Shown: positions 56,101 through 63,829 of the stretch, in pieces | How positions within the stretch are numbered: position 1 is the first letter of the stretch | Layout: every line of letters begins with the position of its first letter | From: Ardenticatenaceae bacterium | GTDB lineage: Bacteria > Chloroflexota > Anaerolineae > Promineifilales > Promineifilaceae | DNA: 64,000 bases | Direction of reading: 5' to 3' | NCBI GenBank assembly: GCA_011525915.1 | Contig: WYBM01000003.1 | Location: forward strand, 50,568-114,567 | Position numbers and translations under genes: made by a program | Notes under the pieces: generated by a model | The model's database searches: none | What the model was told of the DNA's origin: nothing | Seen by the model: only the letters and a program-made list of their open reading frames with translations

Positions 56101-59100
56101 TTGCCGGAACAGGCGTGGCTGGCAGTGGTTCCAAAAGCCAATCAAGCTTATAAAGCCATTTGTCCCATTTGGCTTGATCCGTTTTAGCAATGCTCAACGG
56201 TTGGATGGTTAACCCTTTAATCGTTACATAAATGGTCCCTTCACTGCTCAAAACAACAATATCACCTGTTAATCTATCGTCTGTGGCTGGGGATGTGCAA
56301 ATAGCATAGGCCCATAAATCACTTGTGGTAGATGGCTTGGCATAAAATGTTATATTTTCTATGGCAACAGGCACATAAGTCTTGTTTTTTGCGGTCACAA
56401 TATCAGCAATAGCGGCCCCCATAACCTGGAAACACGCATCTAAAAAGGCAGGGTGCAGTTGATATTGTTCCTCTTCCGGTGGATGATTGATTTTTGCCAA
56501 GGCTTGTTGATTGCCTTGCAACATGGTTTCAATATTTTGAAACGCTTTGCCATAATACAAACTATTTTGGGCAAGTTGTTCGTAAAAATTATCAATGTCA
56601 ACAGGCTGTGTGCAGAGTTTTATGCGTTGAATGCGTTCTGGCACCAGGTTGCTATCAAATTGAATACGTCCGCGACTATTTATTTGCCAATTTTCATCAT
56701 CTTCTTTGCGGCTTACGATTTGAAATGTTGCTTTACCATCTGCGGTTGAACGAATAACTAATTGTATGGTGGGGGTTGTTTCGTCATCGATAAACAGCAG
56801 TTGCTCAAAGGTAATATCTGATAATGTGGTGGGGAATAATTGTCTTTGTTCGATTGCCCCAGCCAGCGCCATTTCTACAAACGCAGCTGCTGGCAAAACA
56901 ATTTGTCGTTTAACTTGATGATCTTGCAGGTAGGGATATTTCGTCAGGTCGAGTTCGTTTTCCCAAAAGAAGTCGTTTTCTGGGGCAGGTGTGTGATGCT
57001 TGTGCCCCAACAGAGCTGATGTCTTGCTTTTAGATGAATGGTTAGGGCGCGATGGCGACCCCAGCTCATCTGTAATCCATAATCGTTGATGATCCCAGGC
57101 ATACGTAGGGCATGAGGCAAGACTTCCCACACGGTTGATTGTTGCCCAGTTTATCGGCAGATGATGTGTATAAAGCTGGCCTAATGATTCGTACAAAGGC
57201 TCCCATACAGACTCTCGTTTTAATGAGGGCAGCGCTAAACAAGAGGCTTTGCCTGCTTGCTTAAATCCTGTTTTGATGGACGGCAGCAGGATCGGATGCG
57301 GGCTCATTTCAATAAAAACATCAAAATCCTCTGCAAGTAACGCTTGAATGGCCACCGCAAAATGAACAGGTTGACGTAAATTGTGAACCCAATATTGGCA
57401 GTCTGTTACGGCCTCTGTTTGCCACTGCCTGGTGACAGTAGAAAATATGGGTATGAGCGGCGTTTGCGGCCGTATGTCAGCCAAAATAACGCCCAGTTCA
57501 GCTAGCAGTTCATCTACTTGCGGGCTGTGTGAAGCCACATCTACTTTGACCCAACGGCAAAATACGTCGTTTTCTTCCAACTGGGTAATTAGTTGCGTGA
57601 GAACCGCTTGATCTCCTGCTAAAACGGTTGATTTGGCGCTGTTGTTAACGGCAACTGAAACTCGGTCAGTGTAATCAGAAATGAGCTCGGTTGCTTCTTC
57701 ATAAGAAAGCTCGGCCGCAACCATACCCCCTTTGCCGCTTACTTGGTTCAAAAGTTGACTACGTAAGCAAATAACCCGACACGCATCATCAAGCGATAGC
57801 GCCCCGGCAATATATGCTCCGGCCACTTCTCCCATGCTATGCCCCACAATAGCATGGGGTTCTATCCCCCATGAACGCCATAATGTGGCTAGGGCGATTT
57901 GTATCGCAAATAAAGCGGGTTGGATAAGATCAATCGTGGTAAGCAGGTTGTTTTCATCGCTTTCTTCTTGCAGCATGTCCAACAACGACCAGTTGACATA
58001 AGACTTCATGCTGGCATCGCAGGCAATGATCATACGGCGAAATGCTGGTTCGGTGCCTAAGAGTTGTTTGCCCATACCGATCCACTGTGAGCCTTGGCCA
58101 GGGAAAATAAAGGCAATTTTGTGGTCTTTTTTTACCAGGTCAGCATTTGTTGTAAAAATGCCGGGTACGTTTTCGCCTTGTAAATACCGCTGCAGCTGAT
58201 CGTGTGCCGATTGTTTATCGGTGGCAATAACTGCTAAACGGTGCTCAAAATGAGTGCGATGTCGTGCGGTTGTATAGCTGATGTCTTGTAGAGAATCAGC
58301 AGTTTGGGACAGCCATGCGTGATATTTTTGGGTCAGTTTTTGCAAGGCATTGGGGGTTTTTGCTGACAGCGGCACAAGCATGCTTGGTGGCTGATGATTA
58401 TCGCTTGCTACAGATGTTTGGGGGTGATTCTGGAGAATAACATGTGCATTGGTCCCCCCAAAGCCAAAAGAACTGATACTAGCAAACCGCTCAGACATCT
58501 CTCTGAACCAGGGCTGAGTTTGTGTGGGGATGATGAATGGGGTGTTGTCTAGGGAGATGTTTTCATTTAATGATTCGAAGTGAAGATGTGGGGGAATCTC
58601 ACCGTGATACAAGATAAGGGCCGTTTTAATTAATCCGGCAATCCCTGCGGCAGATTCAAGGTGCCCGATATTGGCTTTTACAGAACTGATGATACATTTT
58701 TGCTCAGGAGAACGGCCGTTTCCTAAAACATTCTGCAAGGCATTGATTTCGATAGGATCACCTAAAGCAGTGCCTGTGCCGTGTGCTTCAACATAGCTGA
58801 TTTGGGCTGCATTCACATTGGCGTTTGCGAGAGCCTGACGGATAACACTTTCCTGCGCCGAGCGGTTAGGGGCGGTTAGCCCATTGCTGCGGCCATCCTG
58901 ATTGACCGCAGAACCCCGGATAACCGCCATAACCTGATCCCCGTCATGTAACGCATCTTGCAATCGCTTCAAGATGACAATACCGCAGCCTTCTCCCCGA
59001 ACATACCCTTCGGCTCCGTTATCAAAAGTACGACACCTCCCATTTGGGGCCATCATGCCAGCAGCCGAAAAAGAGACCGTGACTTCGGGCGATAAAATTA

Positions 59101-59995
59101 AATTCACACCACCTGCAATCGCCAGGTTTGATTCGCCTGATTGCAGACTGCAGCAGGCCAAATGAACGGCCGTGAGCGAAGATGAACACGCTGTATCAAC
59201 AGCAATGCTTGGCCCACGCAAATCAAGCAGATAAGAGACACGATTTGCCGAAATGCTAAATGCATTTCCGGTTCCGGCATACCCATCGATCGATTCCAGT
59301 TGCGCAAATTGTTGTCTACTATAGTCGTTGTTAGAAATGCCAATGAAAACACCTGTCAGGCTGTTCGCCAATGTCGCTGGAATAATGCCCGCCTGTTCCA
59401 AGGCTTCCCAGGTAACTTCTAAAACAAATCGCTGCTGCGGATCCATCCGCAAGGCTTCACGCGGCGAAATACCGAAAAATGGGGCATCAAAAAGATCGAC
59501 ATTTTCCACAAAGCCGCCCCATTTTGTATTCATTTTGCCCTGTGTCCCAACCCGCTGATCATAAACTGCTTCCATGTCCCAACGGTCGGCCGGGACTTCT
59601 GTGATGCCATCCATACCATTTGAAAGCAATTCCCAAAAGGCTTGCAGGGTAGATGCTTGGGGAAAGCGACACCCCATCCCGATAATGGCAATTGGTTCGT
59701 TTGTGGAAACGGCCGTTGTCGCCGCAAACGAATTGGCTAACTCAGACACATCAAATGTGGCTGGGCTCAAATGTTCTGCTAACGCGGCAATCGTAGGATA
59801 TTCCCAAATAAGCGTTGGCGATAATTCTTTATCTAACCATTCTTCCATATCGCCCACAACCATAATGGCATCGCGCGAAGATAAACCATACTCAGCAAAT
59901 GGTGTATGGTTATCTATTTTCTCCGGGGCCACTTCGAGAACCTCAGCCATTTGTATCGTAAGCCATTCACGGATCTGATCGCTTGATTTTGTCAT
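53186..59995 (-). CDS. Loading ACP plus fully reducing type I PKS module 1: ACP-KS-AT-DH-ER-KR-ACP
   Basis: 2269 residues. An N-terminal carrier domain (1-90, attachment Ser in 'EYGLSSRDA', about 39-40) is suited to receive the acyl group from the FAAL. KS: 'VDTACSSSL' (Cys about 269). AT: 'GHSMGEVAGA' (Ser about 720) with 'DVASHSPQVD', a VASH motif nearer to methylmalonyl-type ATs than the HAFH of other modules. DH: His in 'LQDHQVKRQIVLP' (about 1026; the usual Gly is Arg) and Asp in 'HPAFLDACFQ'. ER: 'SASGGTGLAAIQ' (about 1667). KR: 'ITGGLGGLG' (about 1867), LDD present, Tyr in 'GNYAAANAF' (about 2010). ACP Ser in 'GFDSL' (about 2175). Performs one fully reducing, possibly branching, elongation. 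Confidence 0.94.
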   Translation of the reverse strand: MTKSSDQIREWLTIQMAEVLEVAPEKIDNHTPFAEYGLSSRDAIMVVGDMEEWLDKELSPTLIWEYPTIAALAEHLSPATFDVSELANSFAATTAVSTNEPIAIIGMGCRFPQASTLQAFWELLSNGMDGITEVPADRWDMEAVYDQRVGTQGKMNTKWGGFVENVDLFDAPFFGISPREALRMDPQQRFVLEVTWEALEQAGIIPATLANSLTGVFIGISNNDYSRQQFAQLESIDGYAGTGNAFSISANRVSYLLDLRGPSIAVDTACSSSLTAVHLACCSLQSGESNLAIAGGVNLILSPEVTVSFSAAGMMAPNGRCRTFDNGAEGYVRGEGCGIVILKRLQDALHDGDQVMAVIRGSAVNQDGRSNGLTAPNRSAQESVIRQALANANVNAAQISYVEAHGTGTALGDPIEINALQNVLGNGRSPEQKCIISSVKANIGHLESAAGIAGLIKTALILYHGEIPPHLHFESLNENISLDNTPFIIPTQTQPWFREMSERFASISSFGFGGTNAHVILQNHPQTSVASDNHQPPSMLVPLSAKTPNALQKLTQKYHAWLSQTADSLQDISYTTARHRTHFEHRLAVIATDKQSAHDQLQRYLQGENVPGIFTTNADLVKKDHKIAFIFPGQGSQWIGMGKQLLGTEPAFRRMIIACDASMKSYVNWSLLDMLQEESDENNLLTTIDLIQPALFAIQIALATLWRSWGIEPHAIVGHSMGEVAGAYIAGALSLDDACRVICLRSQLLNQVSGKGGMVAAELSYEEATELISDYTDRVSVAVNNSAKSTVLAGDQAVLTQLITQLEENDVFCRWVKVDVASHSPQVDELLAELGVILADIRPQTPLIPIFSTVTRQWQTEAVTDCQYWVHNLRQPVHFAVAIQALLAEDFDVFIEMSPHPILLPSIKTGFKQAGKASCLALPSLKRESVWEPLYESLGQLYTHHLPINWATINRVGSLASCPTYAWDHQRLWITDELGSPSRPNHSSKSKTSALLGHKHHTPAPENDFFWENELDLTKYPYLQDHQVKRQIVLPAAAFVEMALAGAIEQRQLFPTTLSDITFEQLLFIDDETTPTIQLVIRSTADGKATFQIVSRKEDDENWQINSRGRIQFDSNLVPERIQRIKLCTQPVDIDNFYEQLAQNSLYYGKAFQNIETMLQGNQQALAKINHPPEEEQYQLHPAFLDACFQVMGAAIADIVTAKNKTYVPVAIENITFYAKPSTTSDLWAYAICTSPATDDRLTGDIVVLSSEGTIYVTIKGLTIQPLSIAKTDQAKWDKWLYKLDWLLEPLPATPVPARTEETWLLFADSEDCVGSYLTSLWAAQGTKPIIVKHGPRFQKIDAYHYVIDPNSSQDFEALLGQAFTNQNPCTQIVYLWGLDARDMNNIENQVAPYVNNAPLYLVQALVRKGGRQEPRLWLVTRGTQSITLSHHEGTIASAPLWGFGRVVAHEHPGLQCTCVDLSLINSEQEAQVLFSELQANDKETQISLREDGRYIARLLEYRERSVPTFVKANSRPYRLYSRQVGLLSHLHWVTSMRHRPKAHEVEIEVHAVGLNFLDVLSALGIRPDSVAGEAVIFGGECAGIVISVGADITRFSVGDAVMGVAPGSFSKYVNVSANYLTHKPDNLSMEEAATIPITFMTAYYALIHLGRLQKGERVLIHSASGGTGLAAIQIAQWVGAEILATAGTEEKRTFLRETIGIPHVMDSRSLEFADVVMDITHGYGVDVILNSLTGDAIVRGLEILAPYGRFLEIGKRDIYQDHRIGLAPFQKNLSYFAIDLARMSKDRPELFSQLLHQVIAHIECQTFRPLPMEQYSAKQVIDAFHQMAHARHIGKIVVSFAQEAEEVELTSSLTPETLFRENGIYLITGGLGGLGLAFSQWMITHGARHLVLVTRRHTLPDDLEAKVAELAAGGAHIDIMTGDIGEADDVARIINTIAQEQLPLCGIIHAAAVLDDGILVRQTAAQFTRVRKPKMDGAWYLHEYTKHLPLDFFMLFSSIASLIGSPGQGNYAAANAFLDTLAQYRRSQGLVALSINWGPWAEIGLAVDKMRGTGEQANIGGIQAIPPQVGLDITYHLLQLNARQLSVMSLNLRQWQQFFPLASQWPVFSSIMTPETAATITKHGDRRFLTQLEKVPITERAGILADYLSQQVAQVLRLSPEQINAHTPLSALGFDSLMALELRNRLEDVLNIHLSVTVLWNYKTIGNLVPHVAAKMGIDLPDIEPEKPDDLSNDLVSLSDEEGEALAALLDAIDHLSADELAQRLLDE

Positions 59996-59999
59996 AGAG

Positions 60000-60123
60000 A
60001 TTTAATACGCGGTTAAAGAAATTTTATAACCTATTGTAGAGGCAGGTCTTGTGTCTGTCCCGCTCTGGGCGACCCTTATGGTCCCCCCTACCAAATGTTG
60101 TGATCTTTTATTTAACAGCGTGT
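60000..60123. repeat. Hairpin repeat family R2, copy 2
   Basis: It fills the FAAL-PKS gap almost exactly and aligns end to end with 20851-20974 in direct orientation, including the shared GTTAAAGAAATTTTAT start and the GCGTGT/GTGTGT end. The stems are more degraded than in copy 1. Confidence 0.72.
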
Positions 60124-61848
60124 TTAATTTTCAGTGGAGTAGTCGCCTGATAAATACATTTCTCTACACAGATACCGCTGTGTTTTGCCGCTAGATGTTT
60201 TGGCAATATTCCCTTGTGTCAGTAAGACAACATCATGCAAGCGAATCTGGTGAACATCAGAAACAACCTTTTTGATAGAACTGGTTAATTCTTGTGAAGC
60301 CAACACACTTTTGTCACGAATTCTAGCAATGACAACAACGCATTCCTGATCGGCCACATCAACAGAAAACGCAGCAACACCACCTTCTTTAAGCATGGGG
60401 TGACTTTTCTCAATCGTATATTCGATATCTTGAGGATAATGATTGCAGCCATCAATAATAATCAAATCTTTGATACGACCAGTGACAAACAGCTCTCCAT
60501 CATGAATAAACCCCAGATCACCCGTTCTCAAAAAGGTATCCTGCTCATTATTCTCAATTTTAGCTTGGAAAGTTTGTTTGGTGAGCAAGTCTTGTTGCCA
60601 ATATCCCCCTGTAATACTGTCACCACTTACCCAAATTTCACCAATTTCGTTACCCGCACACAACTTGGTAGTTACCGGGTTAACAATATTAACTTGGGTA
60701 TCACCCCAAACACGACCCGATCCCACAAGCTCTTGCGCCCCTTCCGTTCCTTCAGAAACAATACGAACACGGTTTTGTTGCAATTCAGATTTGTCAACCA
60801 AACAGTGTTTTGGTTTCTGATCAACATGACAGCCAGTGACAAACAATGTCGCTTCCGCTAAACCATAACATGGATAAAATGCCTCTGGCCGGAATCCACA
60901 GGCGGCGAATTTTTCTGTAAAACGCTTTATTGTGCTGCTTCTGATCGTTTCTGCTCCGTTAAAAGCAACACGCCAACTACTTAAATCCAGCGTTTCCATT
61001 TGCTCTGGTCTAACCTTGCGAATACATAACTCATAAGCAAAATTAGGGCCACCACTGCTTGTGGCCTGGTAATCCGAAATCATTTTTAGCCAGTAAGCAG
61101 GTTGCTTAAGGAAATCAAATGGCGAAGTTAGAATGCAGTGCCCCCCTAAGAATAGAGGTTGTAGAATATTGCCGATAAGGCCCATATCATGATAAAAGGG
61201 CAGCCAACCAGCAGCAATTGTGTTTGGGGAATGATCAAATGCTTCATAGATGATCTGCTCATTGCACAATAAATTATGATGCGTAATGATGACCCCTTTG
61301 GGTTTGGCAGTAGACCCGGATGTATATTGTAAAAAGGCAATATCCTCTGAACAGACGTTGGCTGTTTGCCAGGCTACAGTCGGGTCTAAGAGGGGAATTG
61401 TATCTGTAGAGACACACTCAATGTGCTGGAATCGTGGGTTTTGGGTAAAGTGCTGTGACAATAATCCAAGGAAAGCATTGGTTGTCATAGCCGCGATGGG
61501 CTGGGCATCTTCAATAATCGCTTCAATACGATCCATAGGGCGATTGATTGCAGGGGGGTAAACAGGGACAGCAATAACGCCAGCATAAAGGCACCCCCAA
61601 AAGGCAGCAATATATTCCAAGCCAGGGGCGTAAAGCAACAAAACACGTTGTCCTTGATACCCTTTTCGATAAAGGGCATAGCCAATGGCCCGTGCCTGTT
61701 CATGTAATTCTGCATACTTAATGGTTGATGCATTATGTCCGTAGTTGGTTGTGAAGGTGTAAACAGGTTGATTAGGCCGTATTTCCGCCGCTTCTTGAAG
61801 CACATTCCCTACATTAGTTATGTGAGATGATAAACGTAGTCGTGACAT
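60124..61848 (-). CDS. Fatty acyl-AMP ligase (FAAL), starter-unit loading
   Basis: 574 residues, the usual FAAL length. It has the family form of the P-loop ('FLQYTSGSTAKPKGV', about 172-186), 'LPFYHDMGLIG', 'YGLAEATLFV' and 'LRTGDLGFI', plus 'GRIKDLIIIDGCNHYPQDIE' near the C-terminal subdomain. FAALs activate a fatty acid as acyl-AMP and pass it directly to a carrier protein, here the ACP at the N-terminus of the next protein. The chain is therefore primed by a free fatty acid of unknown length. GGGGA lies just before the ATG and a promoter candidate stands about 30 nt upstream. It is the first biosynthetic gene of the line. Confidence 0.95.
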   Translation of the reverse strand: MSRLRLSSHITNVGNVLQEAAEIRPNQPVYTFTTNYGHNASTIKYAELHEQARAIGYALYRKGYQGQRVLLLYAPGLEYIAAFWGCLYAGVIAVPVYPPAINRPMDRIEAIIEDAQPIAAMTTNAFLGLLSQHFTQNPRFQHIECVSTDTIPLLDPTVAWQTANVCSEDIAFLQYTSGSTAKPKGVIITHHNLLCNEQIIYEAFDHSPNTIAAGWLPFYHDMGLIGNILQPLFLGGHCILTSPFDFLKQPAYWLKMISDYQATSSGGPNFAYELCIRKVRPEQMETLDLSSWRVAFNGAETIRSSTIKRFTEKFAACGFRPEAFYPCYGLAEATLFVTGCHVDQKPKHCLVDKSELQQNRVRIVSEGTEGAQELVGSGRVWGDTQVNIVNPVTTKLCAGNEIGEIWVSGDSITGGYWQQDLLTKQTFQAKIENNEQDTFLRTGDLGFIHDGELFVTGRIKDLIIIDGCNHYPQDIEYTIEKSHPMLKEGGVAAFSVDVADQECVVVIARIRDKSVLASQELTSSIKKVVSDVHQIRLHDVVLLTQGNIAKTSSGKTQRYLCREMYLSGDYSTEN

Positions 61849-61877
61849 AGTTTCCCCTGTATAAATAGCAACGAGTT

Positions 61878-61905
61878 AGTATAAATGAACACAGATTCGT
61901 GTAAA
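61878..61905 (-). promoter_or_regulatory. Sigma-70-like promoter candidate for the biosynthetic operon
   Basis: On the minus strand, TTTACA (61905-61900) and TATACT (61883-61878) each match the consensus at 5 of 6 bases with 16-nt spacing. A start about 7 nt downstream would leave a leader of about 20-25 nt before the FAAL ATG. The upstream ABC ATPase gene could also read through. Confidence 0.5.
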
Positions 61906-62026
61906 TAAGCATCCTTCTGCTGCCATATGTTCATTCATTTGTTGAGATATGTTACCCCTGTTTTCTCCTGCATGAATGATGTAAAAAAACGCCATTTCTC
62001 AGGCAATCTTTCTGGAAATAGAATAA

Positions 62027-62764
62027 TCACCGTTGGTTTTCCTCGACAATTTGGCCATCCGCAATTACGATTGTTCGATTCACCCGTTCTGCTTGATCGG
62101 CATCGTGAGTTACCATCAAGATCGTTTTGCCATTGTCAACTAGATCAGCGAATAAATTGAACACAGCTTCGGCTGTTTTTGAGTCTAAATTACCTGTCGG
62201 TTCATCAGCAATGATGATCGGGGGATCGTTTGCCAGGGAGCGGGCTATCGCCGCTCTTTGCTGCTGCCCCCCAGAAACTTTAGAGGGCAATTTATTTGCA
62301 TGATCAGCCATTTCAACTTGTGTTAATAAATGCATGGCTCTATCCAGGCGTTCCTGAGGAGCATATTTATGACAGAGATCCATAGGCAAAATAACGTTTT
62401 CTATAATTGACAAGGTAGGCAGCAACTGAAAGAACTGAAAAATAATCCCTAAATGACGCCCACGCCACTGAGCCATTTGCCCCTCATTTAATTGGTGGAT
62501 TGCTGTACCAGCAACAAATATTTGGCCCAATGTGGGTCTATCAATACCCGTAATCATATTGATAAGGGTTGATTTTCCACTACCAGATTTTCCTATAACC
62601 GCAACAAATTCTTTTTGGTTAATTTCCAGAGAAATTTCTTTTAACGCCAAAAAATCGCCAGCCGGAGTTGAATAAGCTTTTTTTACACCGTCTAACTTTA
62701 TAAGAGGCTGATTTTTTTCGATCTTTTCTGGAGCTGAACGCGCTTTTTTTAACCGATCTAACAT
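62027..62764 (-). CDS. ABC transporter ATP-binding protein, LolD/MacB type
   Basis: 245 residues. Walker A 'GKSGSGKST' (about 59-67), '[16 protein letters not shown]' after the Q-loop, signature '[15 protein letters not shown]', Walker B '[13 protein letters not shown]' and H-loop '[10 protein letters not shown]' match the family that powers FtsX-type permeases. No permease is adjacent; the only FtsX-type permease in the window is 44 kb downstream on the same strand at the far end of the cluster, so these two probably form one complex. It is the first gene of the minus-strand block, 178 nt before the FAAL. Confidence 0.93.
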   Translation of the reverse strand: MLDRLKKARSAPEKIEKNQPLIKLDGVKKAYSTPAGDFLALKEISLEINQKEFVAVIGKSGSGKSTLINMITGIDRPTLGQIFVAGTAIHQLNEGQMAQWRGRHLGIIFQFFQLLPTLSIIENVILPMDLCHKYAPQERLDRAMHLLTQVEMADHANKLPSKVSGGQQQRAAIARSLANDPPIIIADEPTGNLDSKTAEAVFNLFADLVDNGKTILMVTHDADQAERVNRTIVIADGQIVEENQR

Positions 62765-62865
62765 AGTCGCCTTTTGTCAATTTGTGCAACGATAAATGCA
62801 GCAAATGTCATACATAACAAACTCTGTAACCGTTCAGTCATAAACAAAACATGTTGGCGAATCTT

Positions 62866-63009
62866 TCATTGAACAGCAAATACCAAAGAGGGAAAACTCA
62901 TGCCCTTATCTAATGCCTGACATGCTTCTGTCAAGAAACCCAAGACATTTTGTTGCTGTTGACGGAAAGAAATGACGGCCGTCAAGATACGCTCAACAAA
63001 ACGACCGCT
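62866..63009 (-). pseudogene. IS66-type transposase C-terminal remnant
   Basis: The last about 47 codons encode 'GRFVERILTAVISFRQQ', 'NVLGFLTEAC' and 'PSLVF', matching in order the C-terminal tail of IS66-family transposases (SRFVERxLTVVxxxRQQ..NVLxYLTxxC..PSLL). The rest of the about 500-residue protein is absent; upstream codons in the same frame do not resemble it. It is a decayed insertion just outside the cluster. Confidence 0.65.
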
Positions 63010-63184
63010 CAAATAGCCCGGTGTGGCTTGCCAAGCATAGGCAGGTATTACTTCAACAAAAAGCTGTTTACGCATCCCAACTTCAGTAGAGAGTATTCGG
63101 TAATAACAAAAGTAAAAGGGACCACCACAAGCAAGAAAAATCAAGTCATCACACAAAACATTACTTGCTAATTGGAGGTCCCCA

Positions 63185-63829
63185 GTGTTGACTAAATTTA
63201 CAGCACTTCACCAAAATAGACCAAACTCGTTGCCGTGGCCGGACATCGATTCGTGCCTGTTGCCTGCCAAAATGAACAAACATGTGTGGGTTACCCCAAC
63301 CCAGTTTGTGACGCTGGTTCATGCTCTGACCCAGGCTCCATGGGCTTTGACTATCACGCAATCCTGGCGTCCTGCTTTGCCGCCACCAGCTCGTCAGGAA
63401 TCCATCGCGGCCATCCCCCTGCTGGCCTTGAATGTCCTCTTGTTTGCCCTGCCCATTACCCTGGTTCGGGCTGATTCTGCCTATTTCACCGCACCAATTA
63501 TGACCTTTATTTAGGTTACGTTGCAGGCCAGTTTCATGATTGATTACAACCCGCGGCGACGTGGCAAAAAATTCCTGGCTGCTTTGCTTTGTGTGAACCA
63601 ATGGCGTTTTTATATGGGGCCTCGAGCCATTATTGAACGTCACTTTGCCTGGGTCGAGTGTTACTTTGGCCTGGAGTTGGCACGCTGGTCTGGTTGGGTA
63701 GCTGCTTATCAACACACCGCTTTGGTCTATGCTGTTATGCTCGGTGGTGCTTTGACGGCTCATCATTTACTACGGCCTGATTTAGCCAGTTCTCACGCCA
63801 GGGTCTTGACCGTGAGAACCTTATCCTAA
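63185..63829 (+). pseudogene. DDE transposase (IS4/IS5-like) interrupted by a stop codon
   Basis: A single + strand reading frame runs from about 63185 to 63829 with one TAG at 63512-63514. Before it: 'LPITLVRADSAYFT'; after it: 'IDYNPRRRGKKF' and 'RAIIERHFAWVECYFGLE', then 'AHHLLRPDL'. These match the last third of DDE transposases (strand with catalytic Asp, then the Glu-containing helix). With the stop it is not expected to be functional. The N-terminal part before about 63400 is poorly recognisable, and GTG 63185 is only the first in-frame start. A minus-strand frame over the same bases is a shadow. Confidence 0.6.

Larger units (their letters stand above)
15667..62764 (-). other. FAAL-PKS-NRPS biosynthetic gene cluster (predicted lipo-polyol aminoacyl product)
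   Basis: Twelve recognisable genes plus one small ORF lie on one strand, in the order expected for assembly: export ATPase, fatty acyl-AMP ligase, five PKS proteins with seven extension modules, one NRPS module with terminal thioesterase, ABC-2 exporter, editing thioesterase and FtsX permease. Gaps between the PKS genes are 8-31 nt, so they form one transcription unit. No methyltransferase, oxygenase, halogenase, phosphopantetheinyl transferase or pathway-specific regulator is present. The product is predicted to be fatty acyl, then one saturated C2/C3 unit, then up to six hydroxyl-bearing C2 units, then one cationic amino acid. Confidence 0.85.
41..62983. repeat. Dispersed palindromic octamer ACGGCCGT, about 50 copies
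   Basis: A manual scan found about 54 exact copies from 41 to about 62976, nearly all inside genes and in different codon frames (read as T-A-V, N-G-R or D-G-R). About one is expected by chance in 64 kb. In the AT-richer cluster it is usually extended to AACGGCCGTT. It behaves like the HIP1 elements of cyanobacteria. Confidence 0.85.

Noticed and set aside
15667..62764. Trans-AT PKS or PUFA-synthase type cluster
   Set aside because: Modules 1-5 have intact embedded ATs, there is no free-standing AT, no tandem ACP array and no FabA-type DH pair; only modules 6-7 look AT-deficient.
63161..63766. Minus-strand frame of 201 codons at the right edge
   Set aside because: The + strand over the same bases carries recognisable transposase motifs; the minus frame is Gln/Arg/Ser-rich without motifs.
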